Source: Neocallimastix lanati (nom. inval.)
Lineage: Eukaryota > Neocallimastigomycota > Neocallimastigomycetes > Neocallimastigales > Neocallimastigaceae
Direction of reading: 5' to 3'
DNA: 64,000 nt
Assembly (NCBI GenBank): GCA_016946835.1
Contig: JACVTC010000080.1
Coordinates: 1-64,000 of the forward strand
Position numbers and translations under genes: made by a program. The notes beneath the pieces were generated by a model, which was not told the origin of the DNA, made no database searches, and saw only the letters and a list, made by a program, of their open reading frames with translations. Below are positions 1 through 11,778 of the stretch, piece after piece (positions within the stretch are counted from its first letter, which is position 1; every line of letters begins with the position of its first letter).

Positions 1-189
1 AACAAGATTATTGATTATAATAGACAAGTATATACTATCAAAAATTATACATCTCTTAAATTATGTTATTTATGGGTTAAGTACAAATGAATAATGAATG
101 GACTTTTTGGGCAAATGGTGATTCTACTTTAGTTAATCCAATATAAATTAGATAGTTTTCATTCCACCTCCAGATAAGATGAATTCATT

Positions 190-480
190 TAGTTATTTCA
201 GATAATATTACAGAATTAAATGCAGATACTTATTTATCACTTGTTGATCATTCTGCTATGTTACATACTTTAATTGAACAAAATGAAGAGAAGAATTATG
301 TTATTGTTCACAAAATTGGTTTAATTCATATTTTGTAATGATGAGGATGAATGTGATGGTAAATTAAAGAAAGGTGATTTATAGTTCATTAAGCTTGATA
401 TGTTTATTAGTCATATATCGCAGGTATTATTAGAGAACAAATTAAATCTGAAAAAGAATGGTATTCTATGAGAAATAGTG
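190..480 (+). pseudogene. Cys-containing coding relic, possibly scaffoldin-like
   Basis: A stop-free stretch near 205-340 reads DNITELNADTYLSLVDHSAM and continues to ...EEKNYVIVHKIGLIHI. After a one-base shift it goes on as CNDEDECDGKLKKGDL. The spacing C-x5-C recalls CTMGDDC and CNNDGC in the better relic at 8420-9460, so the two may share an ancestor. There is no usable start codon, and stops follow on both sides. The hairpin array at 688-1060 lies just downstream on the same strand. That this is decayed coding DNA is fairly clear from the uninterrupted, compositionally normal translation; the family assignment is weak inference. Confidence 0.25.
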
Positions 481-687
481 AAATGCATGAAGGAAATAAT
501 GACTTATAAAAAAAAAAAAATAGAAGAAAAATATTAGACTACTTGTTAAAGATAAATAATATGATGAACATATAGTTAATCTATCCCTCAAATATTGTAT
601 TACAATCAACTCAAATATTGCTGTACTGAGAAGTATAGATATCAATATACATTTATAATTTTTATATCCGAATAATTTAATAGTTAC

Positions 688-1060
688 TGCTTAACTAGAA
701 AGCGGATTATCGAGAGGAGGATGTCACAAGTACTAATTAGTATTAGAGTAGTACATATTCATAAATTAAATAGAAATGCTTAGCGTGAAATGAGCATATT
801 CTACAAATTTTAAAAAAAAAAAAAAAAAAAAGTGAAGGACGTCATATTTATGAAAGAAATGCTTAGCGTGAAATAAGCATATTCTACAATTTTAAAATAG
901 AAGAGCGTCATATTTATTAAAGAAATGCTTTACTTGAAATAAGCATGTTCTTCATTTTATTATGTAATATTTGAAGTTAATTGAATACCTAGCGTGAAAT
1001 GGTATATATCAATTTTATTAAAATAATATATCATGGGTTAACTTAGCGTGAAAATAAGTT
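688..1060 (+). repeat. Array of small hairpins with conserved loop AGCGTGAAAT
   Basis: Five short stem-loops occur in a row at 776-797, 859-880, 925-946, 985-1005 and 1040-1060. The loop AGCGTGAAAT is shared (TACTTGAAAT in the third), but the stem changes in a paired way: ATGCTT/AAGCAT, ATACC/GGTAT and AACTT/AAGTT. Copies 1-3 also share the linker (gtcatattta.gaaagaaatg), giving a unit of about 70 bp. A further stem-loop at 688-705 (TGCTT-AACTAGA-AAGCG) has a relative at 1998-2015 (CGCTT-ATCTAGA-AAGCG). Paired changes suggest the folded form matters, as RNA or as single-stranded DNA. Function unknown. Confidence 0.55.
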
Positions 1061-1097
1061 TTATCCATAGATAATAGACAATTAAGAATTATGAAAG

Positions 1098-2109
1098 GAT
1101 GGTGGAAGACCTATATATTCTATATAGGGTTCCATCGACTGTGGTATAACACCTTTTGTGAAAGGGCTCCATTAAAATTATGATGACGATGATATAACAT
1201 TCGTAGAATGTTAGTGATGCCGACTTATTAAAGAAGCGGTGTTTGTAGTAAGACTCCTCATATTACCTTTTAATATTGTTTATTTTTTTCTCGCCGAACA
1301 ATTGGTTAATGTTCTATTTAACCGAGTTGACAGTTTTCTATAATGTATAAACTAATAATTGAAGATATTTTCATATATCATCATATTTTCTGTATACTAT
1401 TGTGTATAGTATGTTGTTTATTTGGCAATATTTATTTACTGATAATTTTCATATATGTTCAAATCTAAATATTTACTTCTAAAATTTTTAGATTTGAGGG
1501 GGATAATGATCATATATAAAACTTTAAATTAAGAACATAAACGAATATGAGAAAAACATAAATTATAAGTTAATTAACACGAAAAAAAAAAAAAAATTTT
1601 TTTAGGATATCATTCAGTAACCAAAAGTAATTTAATAGAGAAGAAGATTTAAAATATTAAAAAGAAGAAAACTAAAATAGTAATTAATTTACATGATAAG
1701 ACTAATATTTCTCAAGATACTTAAATGACTAAATTATACATTAGCCTAATAGTGAAAATTAACAAAAATTAACCTACAAGAAGAAATTAATTGAAAATGT
1801 TGAATCATTATCAATTATAAGACAATTTATATATTTACTTAATAAGTTTAAATGGCTAGAATAATATAATTAACTATGAATGAAATCATATTTAATAACC
1901 AAAGATTATGGTTTATAAAGTACACCGATATATATAATTAAGGATTTGTTGTAATAGTTATCGCTAAAGCTATAAAGCGAAAATATATAAGAGTTAGCGC
2001 TTATCTAGAAAAGCGGATTATGATTGGAAGTGATGTAAATCCTAATACATAAGAGGTATTCACAGATTGAGATGGTATAATATCACCCTTCAAGAGGAAG
2101 GTTTCCATC
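1098..2109 (+). repeat. Three copies of a nested two-stem motif
   Basis: Three dispersed copies (1098-1136, 1142-1171, 2071-2109) share the plan: outer arm (G)ATGG or TGG, a short linker, an inner CC...GG hairpin, a three-base spacer, and outer arm CCA(TC). The inner stems differ but each pairs: CCTATATA/TATATAGG, CCTTT/AAAGG and CCTTC/GAAGG. Copies two and three share TGGTATAA before the inner stem. The copies lie just 3' of stem-loops of the AGCGTGAAAT or CTAGA type. This looks like part of a structured repeat element; no coding sequence is seen between them. Confidence 0.45.
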
Positions 2110-2447
2110 ATATAAATGGTAGATAAACCATAATGATAAGAGATGTTTCAGGTACATCTAGTATAAGTGGTGTATTAATATTAAATATTAGTTTTAGAGG
2201 GAAATAATTAGATTACAAGCATATTAACTATTAAAGAAATTATTTTAGCAATATTTAAATTGAATTAAAGAATTAATATGATGTAAGATTATTTTATTTA
2301 TGAAAAAGTCAAGTTAGGTTAGAAAAGAAATAATTTATAGTTTAATAATATCAAGTGAATAATATTATAGAATAGAATATTTTTGTATACACATATTTAC
2401 TAGTAAACCAATTTATTCATTACTGAATAATTAGGTTTAAGAGGGAA

Positions 2448-2690
2448 TGTTAGAATATGTGAATATAGTTAAATTACTAATAATTAATCATTACTAATGT
2501 AATAGTTCTTAGAATATTCATGTATTAAGTTATTACTAATATTGTTAAGCCACATTTAAGATATATAAATACATGTAATTTGTTCCCATTTTACATAAGC
2601 CTTAATCTATATAAAATCAATATAGAAACATGTAACTCTTCATAATTAATAAAGTTAACTTAATAAGATATAAATCTTATTTTCTAATAA
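2448..2690 (+). mobile_element. Ty1/copia-type 3' LTR (probable)
   Basis: The purine tract TTTAAGAGGGAA is followed directly by TGTTAGAATATG, the same arrangement as TTTTAGGGGGAA-TGTTAATAAG at the 3' LTR of the copia element that ends at 18393. A TATA-like TATATAAATACATG lies at about 2560. The 3' end is not defined and no partner LTR was found, so the element upstream (somewhere in 1200-2440) is too decayed to read. A second tract with this look, TTTGAGGGGGATAATG near 1492, may mark another old junction. Confidence 0.4.
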
Positions 2691-2726
2691 AAATAATATA
2701 AAATTGTTTTAATTTTTTGTTTTTTT

Positions 2727-2835
2727 TTATATTTTATTTTATTTTAATTTTATATTTTATTTTATTTTAATTTTATATTTTATTTTATTTTAATTTTATA
2801 TTTTATTTTATTTTAATTTTATATTTTATTTTTTT
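2727..2835. repeat. 23-bp T-rich tandem repeat
   Basis: About five copies of a 23-bp unit built from ATATTTTATTTTATTTTAATT plus two bases, followed by poly(T) blocks to about 2960. Low-complexity sequence; nothing else is seen here. Confidence 0.7.
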
Positions 2836-2907
2836 TTTTTTTTTTTTTTTTTTTTTATTTTTTTATTTTGTTTTAATTTTATATTTTAATTTTTTTTTTT
2901 TTATTTA

Positions 2908-2939
<32 letters not shown>

Positions 2940-3037
2940 GTTTTTATATATATATTTTATTTTTTTTTGTATATTTTATTGTTTAATAAAAAATAATATT
3001 TACATTAAATTTTAATAAGTATTATGTAAATTTATAA

Positions 3038-4660
3038 ATAATTCCAAAAGATATTCTTGAAGCTAATATATTAAATAATAATAAATCTGATATTATTTAT
3101 ATTGTAGTTAAAAATTTAAATGATGGGGATATTGTTGAAGAAGAATGTATTGAAACTTTAGATCACAACGAAAATGATATCATAATTAATTAACAATAAA
3201 AATAATGCCTTTTTGATCACACGAAAAAGACGATTTGGAAAAAAGTTTAAATTTAAATAGAATTAAAGAATTTTTTAAAATGCGGATGAATGAAAAAGAA
3301 ATTGAAAAAAGGAAATATGTATTTGATAACAACTTATAAACAAGCAAGGATAGAAAAAATATGTGACATTTTCACAAATATTTTGTAATTTATTTGAATT
3401 TTAAAAGTAACAATAGTGATGAAAATTATTGTTCTATAATTGATTGTTTAAAAACAAAAATATCTTTTGTTTTTATGAATTATAAAAAATAAAATTGATT
3501 GTATTAAATTAAGTTAAACAAAACAAGAACAATGAAATATAATTGAACAAAAGTCAGATGATATATTATTAGGACTAACCGTTAAATTTTTATGTAAGTA
3601 TTTAAATGAATTTTATAAAATAAGAAGTATTATTTTAATTGATGAATGCGATAAAATTTTTTCTGAAAGGTTAAAAAGTAAAAGTGCTTTTGATACTATT
3701 AAATCTTTATTTTCCGGAAGCATTTAAAGGAAATAAGTATTTACATTTTGAAATAGTTACATGTTGTTTAGATTTAGGATTAAATGAATCAAAATCATAA
3801 GCTAATAATTTCACAAAAAGCTCACTTTTTAAAAATAATTATTTTAGTGATTACTATGAATTTACAGAAGACGTATTAAAAAAAGTATTATCCAATTTTA
3901 GTATTTCTGATAGCAAAGAAAAAAGTGACAGTGACAACACAAAAGATGGAATTAAAGAAAAACTTAAAAAAAAATATAGTAGATATTCTTGTTTTTCAGA
4001 TATAGATATTATTAAAAATATATATAATCAATATACTATAATTAAATTCGTTCAGAAAAATAGGAATAAAAAAACAATAATTTTGAATTATCTAATTAAT
4101 GAGTTTATTCAGAGAAAAATAAAGAGTTAAAAAATCTTTTTAAAAATAATAACCTTAATTTTGATATAGAATTTTTAAAATTATTATGTGGTGAAATGAT
4201 TGAATTTTTATTTGATAAACTTTCACAAATTAAATATAATTATTTAACAAATGATATTTCATATGAAGACCGCTGGAAAGTATTATATCTTTTTTTTTTT
4301 TTTTTTTTTTTTTTTGGTTAATTAACAGTAGCAGACAAAGAAGAATATAAAAAAAAAAAAATATCAAAAATATGAGTAAATTAATAATAAAAATTTCATC
4401 AAATGACCCTAAAGTAGTTAATATGGATGCAGATGAAATTCAAAAATATAAAAATAAATTTGATAAAAAAAGAAATCGAAAGATATAATGTATTTTAAAA
4501 TTCAAAATCGAGAAGTTTTAGAATACTTACGTCAATTTGTAGATGAATTAAATTTAAATATTTTAATATTATATTCTTCATACATGTTATTTAAGTATTT
4601 GAAGAATGATTCCAAAATTATTTTCCAGAGGGGAAAGCTTCAGCTTTAGATTTTTAAAGC
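3038..4660 (+). pseudogene. Decayed AAA-ATPase_like / PD-(D/E)XK protein
   Basis: This is a broken relative of the intact gene on the minus strand at 36447-40418. Recognisable pieces in order are: a linker reading DIIYIVVKNL...EEECIETLDHNEND, equivalent to FYITINVV...KEGCIQALDDNEK of the intact protein; the P-loop region (KSLNLNRIKEFFK, its GK lost by mutation); then KDRKNM.HFHKYFVIYLNFK, matching DRKNMRECHKYPVIYLNFK. A region after the degenerate LIDE box and remnants up to about 4560 follow. Many stops and frameshifts interrupt it, several at A or T runs (for example poly(T) at 4290-4315). The nuclease core at the C-terminus is not recognisable. Because the linker precedes the P-loop, the ancestor was probably also a two-unit protein. 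Not functional. Confidence 0.75.
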
Positions 4661-4739
4661 ATATATCCATACTTTTCTTAAAATTTCATCCATGAATGTA
4701 ATAAAATATTTTTTTATTATTATTAATGGATGATATGTA

Positions 4740-6215
4740 TAAACCTAAGGTATATAATTTTTTTTAATATTTTTGTAACATTAGGTGTCTTTCCACTGTG
4801 TGAATTCCTTGATATTTTACGTACTTTACGTTCGATATTTTTAGGAACTTTTTATTTGATGTAAACTTAGATATTTATTGATGTTTTCTAGGTAATAATG
4901 ATGACCTTGTCTTCTATGCCAAATTTCTAGGATTTTGCTCAATAACTTCGCTTTAAAGACATATTATTTTTATTATTTTCTTTTTAATTCCTTTTATTAA
5001 TCTTGTAAAGTATTTACTAAGAAATGATGATCATTTGAAGAAAAATATGGTACACTTTGGATACATTATTTTGGACCCTATAGGTTAAATCTAATACATA
5101 TGTAATCATCAGCATCAATAATTACTCTGTATCCTATTTTAGCCAGTTCTATTCGTACCAATTAATATTATTTTAGTTGTAGAATTAGAATATAATAGTC
5201 TGTCTTGTGATACATATATTCCATTAAGGAAAGCATTCGAAATGTACTATATATCTCTCGAAGCTACACATCGTCCCATTGGCACATCTTAATTTAATTT
5301 TTACAGTGTTAACTCCTAAAATTATTTAACATAGTAAAAAATCATTAGTTGTATGTTTTCCAGTACCGGTATCATATAATCCTTCACTAATATTATCGTC
5401 TTCTTCACAATAATTGATATTTGTTTTTCATATAATTCTTGCTTTTTTTTTTTTTTTTTAAGAATTATTATTTCTTCTGGAATAATGAATTCATTACTCA
5501 TATATTCATTTAATTAAGAGAGAACTTAGGTATGTCATTAACGTTTATTTCTTCTTTTTTTTTTTTATTTATTAGAAGCTTTTATGTTTTCAAAATCAAA
5601 ATTATCGTTATAGTTGGTGGCACTCTCTGGATCAAGAATTTTATACACTAAATATAAAAAAAAAATTCTTTAGATAATTTTTTTAATTTGGTCATTACTT
5701 TAATTTTTTCTTACCTCTTTATATTATTATTCAATTTTTTTTTCTTCATATTATAAATACAGTCTCTGGTAGAGTGTCCTTTAACTTCATAAATATGTCA
5801 ATATATTTTTTTAATATTGCCTTTATAATTATTTTTTATTATATTGGTTACTATTTTAGCTTTCTTCTGTTCTAGGAGTCAGAGCTATTGTTATTATGGT
5901 TGTTGTGTTGGTTTTTTTTTTTTTTTTTTCTTTTTGAATAAATGCAGACAGGAGCTTGCTATAATATTTTTTTTGGTAAATTAATTAATTTATTTAGTAA
6001 TTAATTACTATGTTAGTCAAATTGTTGGCGTTAGGATTGTAAATAAAACCTTTGCCTTTGGTCATTGGGTTTTTCTACGACCTGGACTGGAGACTTCCAT
6101 GAATTCTTTAATGCCTTGACATTTAGCAGGCGGTATTGGTATGGTTCTATAAGAAATTTCCACTCATTAAAGTTGGACTTTCCATGGAGGACGTTAGTCC
6201 TTTAGCTAAGTTAAA
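4740..6215 (-). pseudogene. Ty1/copia relic: gag, protease, GAG-pre-integrase
   Basis: Read on the minus strand, a gag start resembling NGKSNFNEWKFLIEPY lies near 6200. A protease-type active site reading DISEGLYDTGTGKHTTNDF lies near 5370, followed by EIWHRRQGHH near 4910, the His-rich GAG-pre-integrase signature of Ty1/copia. Stops and frameshifts are frequent, and the copy runs out near 4740 before the integrase core. It lies 3' of a separate copia relic (6370-8130), so two copies or one rearranged copy are present. Domain identity is firm for the pre-integrase block and moderate for gag and protease. The gap 4661-4740 holds nothing recognisable. Confidence 0.55.
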
Positions 6216-6369
6216 AAAGTCTTGTATGATTTCGTAGCGGTGAAGAGGCTTAAATTAAGGTACTTTTTAATTATAAATTATATGAATCAACCGAGACTCT
6301 TAATTGGTTAGCTTTATTAAATTCAGATCTTAGGATTTATGGATTGATTTTAACAGTTTATAAATTGCT

Positions 6370-8130
6370 GCCTTATTGTCAATATTAATGGTAACATAAC
6401 TTATCTTTTATGTTTAAATTCATTTAAAATATTAATATACCATAAACTATGCTTGGCACAATCACACTGTAGTCCTCTAATGTTAAGGATTCTTGCTTCT
6501 TCTTGCTGCTTTGTTGACAGCAAAATATTATATCCAATCTGGTACAAACTGCTAGAAAAATTAAATTACCTATTTCACTTCTGTATAATGTTTCGTCACA
6601 TGTTCCTTTTCGTAGTTCAGAATTCTCATTAGATTTTAAATTTTATGATAGGCGGAGAATTAGATTGTTTGAATTTGACAAATAAATCTTAAATGTACTA
6701 TTTTTGATGAAGAATATACCCATCATGTCATTTCTCTAATTTTATTCCTATTACGAAATCGACATCTCCTTTATCTTTTATATTGAAATACATTTTAATA
6801 TGTTCTTATTTACATACATAATTTCTTTTGCCTTACCTGTAAGTAATATGTCGTCCACATATATGTCTATTATGTATATGATTTCTTTTGAGTTATTTTC
6901 TTTAATATAAATACAAGGTTCATTTACCAATCTTCGAAAATCCATTTTTATCAATGTATTATTTAAGGTTTCGTTCCACTCTCATACCTGCTTGTTTAAA
7001 CTCACAAAGAGCCTTGTTCAATTTTAAGTATCCTTTATTATACATAGGATTTCACTTTGGTGCTTCAATGTAGATATCTTCATTTAATTTCAGCATTTAA
7101 GTATGGCGCATTGATATCAATCTCTACTATTTTATATTCTCTCTGGACTGCGATTGCAATAATTATACGTAATGAATCTAATTTTTAATGTTGGTGAAAA
7201 GGTAAAAGAATAATTGATACCGTATCTTTGGTTAAAACCTTTTGCAAGTAGTCAAGCTTTTCTTTTTATAATATTTCTATTTTTGACGTTTTTGAATCCC
7301 TTTTATACTTAAATACTCATTTGCAGGATACAATATTGACATCATTTGGTAAGAATTAAACTTCCTTAAACACATTAAATTTCCTCATAGTGTAAAGTTT
7401 TTCATTTATGGCATTTATTCATTCTTCTTTATCAGGGAGGTAAAAGATATCATCAAAGTCTTTTGGTTCTCCTTAATTCGTTATTGTTATAATGTGGGTT
7501 CTTTTCATGTGTGTTATTTCTGTATGATTTTATGTTGAGTCTATTATTATTATTAATGTTATTATAATTGTTGATATGTTTTGATTCGATATTGGAGATA
7601 TGATTTAATTCATATTACTTTTACTATTAATGTCAATATTCGTATTGTTGTCAACACTGGAATTATCGTTTATTGCTCTATTATTTTTTTAGAATTATCA
7701 CTAGTGTATTTGTCAATTATATAATTTTTACTATTGTGTTAAAAATATGTATTTTCATTGATTAAATTGGAAATTATTTAGTTTACTAAAAAATTTTTAA
7801 ATAAAAAGATGTCACTCCCCCTCATTTCAGAATTTGGAATGAAATTTGAAAATTTTTTTGTGGAGTAGAAAGAGATAGTTTGAAGTTTCCAGGAGTATCC
7901 TCGAAAAAAATTCAACTGAACGAGAATAAATCATTTGATGATTGGTGATAAATTATATATAAATACAGTTATGGAAAATAGTTAACTGCATCAGTGGCAT
8001 TCCCCTTTAAATATTCTTTTCTTAATTTGGAATCATTGCATATGGGATTTAACAAGCACTTATAAGTATACCATTAAATCGTTCAGCAGGCCCATTTTCT
8101 TGGGGGTTTAAGAAAATTGTTTTTAATATC
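6370..8130 (-). pseudogene. Ty1/copia relic: integrase end, reverse transcriptase, RNase H
   Basis: Minus-strand translation gives an integrase-like PENGPAERFNG near 8090, INAINEKLYTMRKFNVFKEV near 7400 (start of the copia RT domain), VEIDINAPYLNAEIK near 7100 (RT motif with catalytic Asp), IDIYVDDILLT near 6865 (the YVDD box), GNLIFLAVCTRLDIIF near 6520, and NIDNKAAIYKLLKSI near 6400 (RNase H). This order is diagnostic of Ty1/copia. Each block sits in a different frame with many stops, so the copy is long dead. Upstream on the same strand, the scaffoldin-like relic begins near 8420 instead of copia gag, so the element is truncated at its 5' end. Confidence 0.75.
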
Positions 8131-8419
8131 ATAATAGTTATAACGATCATAAAAAATATCATATGAATTGATATTACAATCATCTTCATTTATACTAATG
8201 GCAATATTGTTAGGGACACTTTGATCAACATCATAAAGATTGTATTCATTATAAACCTTAATAATGTATTTATTAGTGTCTTCTGGATATGAATCGACGG
8301 CAATTGCTGAAGTGGAAGTTTAATTTTAAGAGTGACAACGGTAATAATGCGATTTTCCTTTACCATAGTAAGTATTAATATCATAAATCTTAAAAAAAGA
8401 AATGTAGAATATGGATGTA

Positions 8420-9460
8420 ACAGTTGGAAGAGGCAAGATTTCCTTTAACAAAATAAATCTTATTGCAGGCTCCGGTTTTTCCTTCGTCTTTAGGGTCACA
8501 AGATTTCAAAGAAAAAAGTAATGATTGTACAACCTTCACGATGCCATTCACTACATTGAACGATGCTACTCGCTCCAGGAATCTTTGCGAAACCTTTCTT
8601 TCACTTGTTTTGCAATGTTGTTCATGTACTTGGGTACTGTCCTCTATTTCATAATCTGTCTGTTTCCTTTATATACACATTGATAGGCCCGAGACATTGG
8701 GAAGAGTTCCAGAGATTGGATTGAAGGATCCATTCTATCATTATTCGGGTCAAAGAAATAAAGGTAGATGCCAGCTGTAGTTTCCGTAATACCCCAGATT
8801 GCATCATAGGTAATAGAATCAAGAAGAAAAAAAAACGCTTCCATCCTTGTTAAATTTTACTATATTTCATTAGCTCCTGTTCCTGGGAATGAATTACTCA
8901 ATCTCATAGTTTTAGTAGATTGGAGTAGAAAGAATTTTAATTTTAATTTCACCAGCCCCATTTACATCCCATATCAACAGTCAGAAATACAGTGACTATC
9001 TATAACTTTCACTGTGCAGACACCAACTATAGGTATCAACATTGTTCATATTCTACGCATTGACTGCCATTACACTCTATTATTAAAGTTTTAGCTGAAG
9101 TTCCTGTGTTTATTCAAGAAATAACCTTTAATGGCGTTACCTTCTTTAGTACAACCATCATTATTACAAATGTACAAAAAAACTTTATGGTTAGTTGATG
9201 CATTATGCGTTGGACTACTGACACTTCCTTAATGTGGTACACTTGCTCAAATAAAAGCACCAATATCATTTACACAATGAATGATTTTGGAACTATCGGA
9301 AGCATCAATATAATACTCATCATCGGCACCTTTTTCTTCCACACAATCGTCGCCCATAGTACATTTAACAATTATTTGTTTTTATTCCATCACCCTTTGA
9401 TGGATCGGATGAGGTGTTGCTCATTTGAAAATTACCATTTTTTAGTATCTATCACAGTAT
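8420..9460 (-). pseudogene. Cys-rich repeat protein relic, scaffoldin-like
   Basis: On the minus strand several short frames carry a repeating Cys pattern: CTMGDDCVEEKG then YYIDASDSSKIIHCVNDIGA (about 9370-9250), CNNDGCTKEGNAIKGYFLN (about 9170-9110) joined across a frameshift to GTSAKTLIIECNGSQCVEYE (about 9105-9050), then the 66-residue open stretch MEAFFFLLDSITYDAIWGIT... (8844-8644) and CDPKDEGKTGACNKIYFVKG (about 8500-8440). The unit C-x(n)-GYFLN-x-KTLIIEC-x-C is like the repeats of secreted scaffoldins of anaerobic fungi, which hold cellulosome enzymes. That family match is from memory of the general pattern, not from a search. Stops and shifts every 30-70 residues make it non-functional. 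Confidence 0.5.
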
Positions 9461-9618
9461 AACTACTAATTGTTATGTTATCTAATTTAATGAATCATAT
9501 ATTAATATATATTTTTTATTAAATAATTTTTTTTTTTTTGACTATTCATCATTTGTTATTCTTGATAAAAAATTTATTTTAACTTGTTTCTCTTTATATA
9601 CGTTTTCTCCCTTTACCA

Positions 9619-9939
9619 CTGACAATTTCAGCATGGTTCTTTTAATTATTTATTTATTTATTTATTTGATATTTCTTAATATATTATCATTTTACTGCTG
9701 ACTATTTCAGCATGGTATTCTTTTATATTATTTTTGTTGCGACATTATTAATTCAGATTTACTATTTTATTTCAGTGCGGTAATTTGTTACTGCTGACAA
9801 TTTCAGTAAATAAAAATTTAATGATCCTATCTACCTATTTCCGCTGACTAGTTTCAGCATGGAAAATTTTTATTTTATGAAAATAAGGATGAATTTTTAA
9901 ATAAATATCAATATAATATGAGTGGGTTTTCAATCCACT
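9619..9939 (-). repeat. Array of GCTGA/TCAGC hairpins
   Basis: Four stem-loops lie at 9619-9631, 9696-9712, 9792-9808 and 9843-9858. Read on the minus strand they follow (CA)TGCTGA-AATWG-TCAGC(A/G), flanked by CATGG-type sequence on one side and GTAAA on the other. A longer stem (AGTGG/CCACT) follows at 9921-9939. A matching array on the plus strand is in the leader of the copia element at 11905-12024, with loop AATATGG. Here the array lies just upstream of the scaffoldin-like relic. Origin uncertain: a copia leader with its gag deleted, or a separate structured repeat. Confidence 0.5.
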
Positions 9940-9949
9940 GAGATAGAAA

Positions 9950-11025
9950 TAATGCTTATTCATGGAAATTATGTTTAATTATTTTATCTTGTTTTATCTA
10001 TAAATTATTTATGTATTGTAATTTATTTAAATGTTTAAATATGTTAGTTTTATTCTATTTTATGAAGAAAATAATATATAAGAATTATAATATATGTTTT
10101 AATATTTAATACTTAACTTCCAATTTAAAATCTCAATCGACTAAATCTGAGACTCTTAATCTATTAAGCACTAAAATATAAAAAAGAAGAATATTTTATT
10201 TAGAAAATAAGTTTTTGTTATTTATAATTTTATTAAAATATAAAGGTATATTTTTAATTCATTTTTATATCATTCATTTTACATTTTTAAGGATAAATAA
10301 TAATTGGTCAATTTTATAGTAATATAATCACTTGACAATCTCTTTAACTATTTATATTTTACTTTTTATATTTTATTTTTTCTCTTATATATATAAAATG
10401 ATTAATAATTTTTATAATAAATAATTTTAATTATTTATTATTTATTATCCATTATTTATAATTCCAATATTTTTATTATTCAATTATTAAAAAATGAATT
10501 TATTTTATAAAAGATTGTTTTTATTTAGTATAAAAAAATTTTTTTTTATTTTTTTTAATATAGGATAATTTTATTATTAATTATCACAGTTTTATAAAAA
10601 AAAAAAACCTTTTAAATATTTCTTTTTTTTTTTTTTTAAAAAAAACAAAAAAAAAAAAAACAAGATTTTCCAAAAAAAAATGTTTTCTCTCTCTTTTTTT
10701 ATTTTAGGTTAGTTTAACGATAATTCCTGTGTTTAATATAGTTATTTTTTTTTCTTTCTTTCATTCATTTACATCTAATTTTTTTAGATTTAAAAAAATA
10801 AAAAATAAAAAAAAAAAAAAAATTTTTTTAGATTAAATAATTTTCTTGTGTACCCTTTTATTAATAGATTGATATTAGCTTAATAATTATTATTATAATT
10901 ATTTTATTTACTTTTAATTATTACCTTTAGAATAATTATATATTTTTTTTTATTATCTTTTATAATTATTAATTTATAATAATTATTTTTTTATTAACTT
11001 TGAATAATTATCTAATAATAATAAT

Positions 11026-11059
<34 letters not shown>

Positions 11060-11610
11060 GATCTTAAGATAATCATTATAAGAAAAAAAAATAATTTATC
11101 TTAATAGAGCTATTGATTTAAGCTTTAGGACATTCATGGACAAAAACAATTTATCTATAAAAAAGAAATATGAAACATCTTCAAAAAAAAAAAAAACTTT
11201 TATTTATTTTTTTTATGTTTTTTATATATATTTTTTTTTATTATTAATTATTTTTAAAAAAAGAAAAAATGATATCATCCTCCTCCTCTTTTATATTCAA
11301 TTGAAAGAAAATAAAATTCATGGAGGGAGGAACAAACGATAAAACTTTTTTTTTTATTTGAAACATTAAAAGAATAATCTATTTCTTTTTTTTTTCTTTG
11401 ATAATATATTTTTTTAGTATTTCTAGATAGAATTACTATTCTTAATTCATATCCTTATTTTATATTTAATATTCGTTAATTTTAATATATCATCATTTAA
11501 AAAAAAAAAAAATTTCAACATTTTTTTTTTCTTTCTTAACTTTCTAATTTTTATATATATATATAATAATTTTTTTTTCTATTATTATTAATATTTATCC
11601 ATTTTTTATA
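9950..11610. other. AT-rich non-coding stretch
   Basis: Mostly A/T homopolymers and short TAA/TTA runs (an AAT microsatellite near 11024-11060). The short open stretch at 11136-11342 is Lys/Phe/Tyr-rich low complexity and I do not call it a gene. The LTR of any copia copy on the minus strand could lie near 9950-10200, but I found no matching partner. Confidence 0.5.
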
Positions 11611-11615
11611 AAACA

Positions 11616-11767
11616 TGTTAATAAGCAATTATAAATTATTAGAATTATCTAATAAAATTAAAGAATAAGAAACTATAAATATAAATACATAAAATTTTTA
11701 TTTATTTTCTATATGTATCTTTAATAAAATAAAAAATAAAGATATATTAAAATAAAATAAATTAAAA
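11616..11767 (+). repeat. 5' LTR of the copia element
   Basis: About 152 bp, matching 18242-18393 with scattered differences (for example AATTATAAATTA against ATTTATAAGTTA). It begins TGTTAATAAG and ends in ...TAAATTAAA rather than the usual CA; the exact end is uncertain by a base because of an A run. The left flank AAACA repeats at 18394-18398. Confidence 0.85.
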
Positions 11768-11778
11768 GATTAAGAGTT

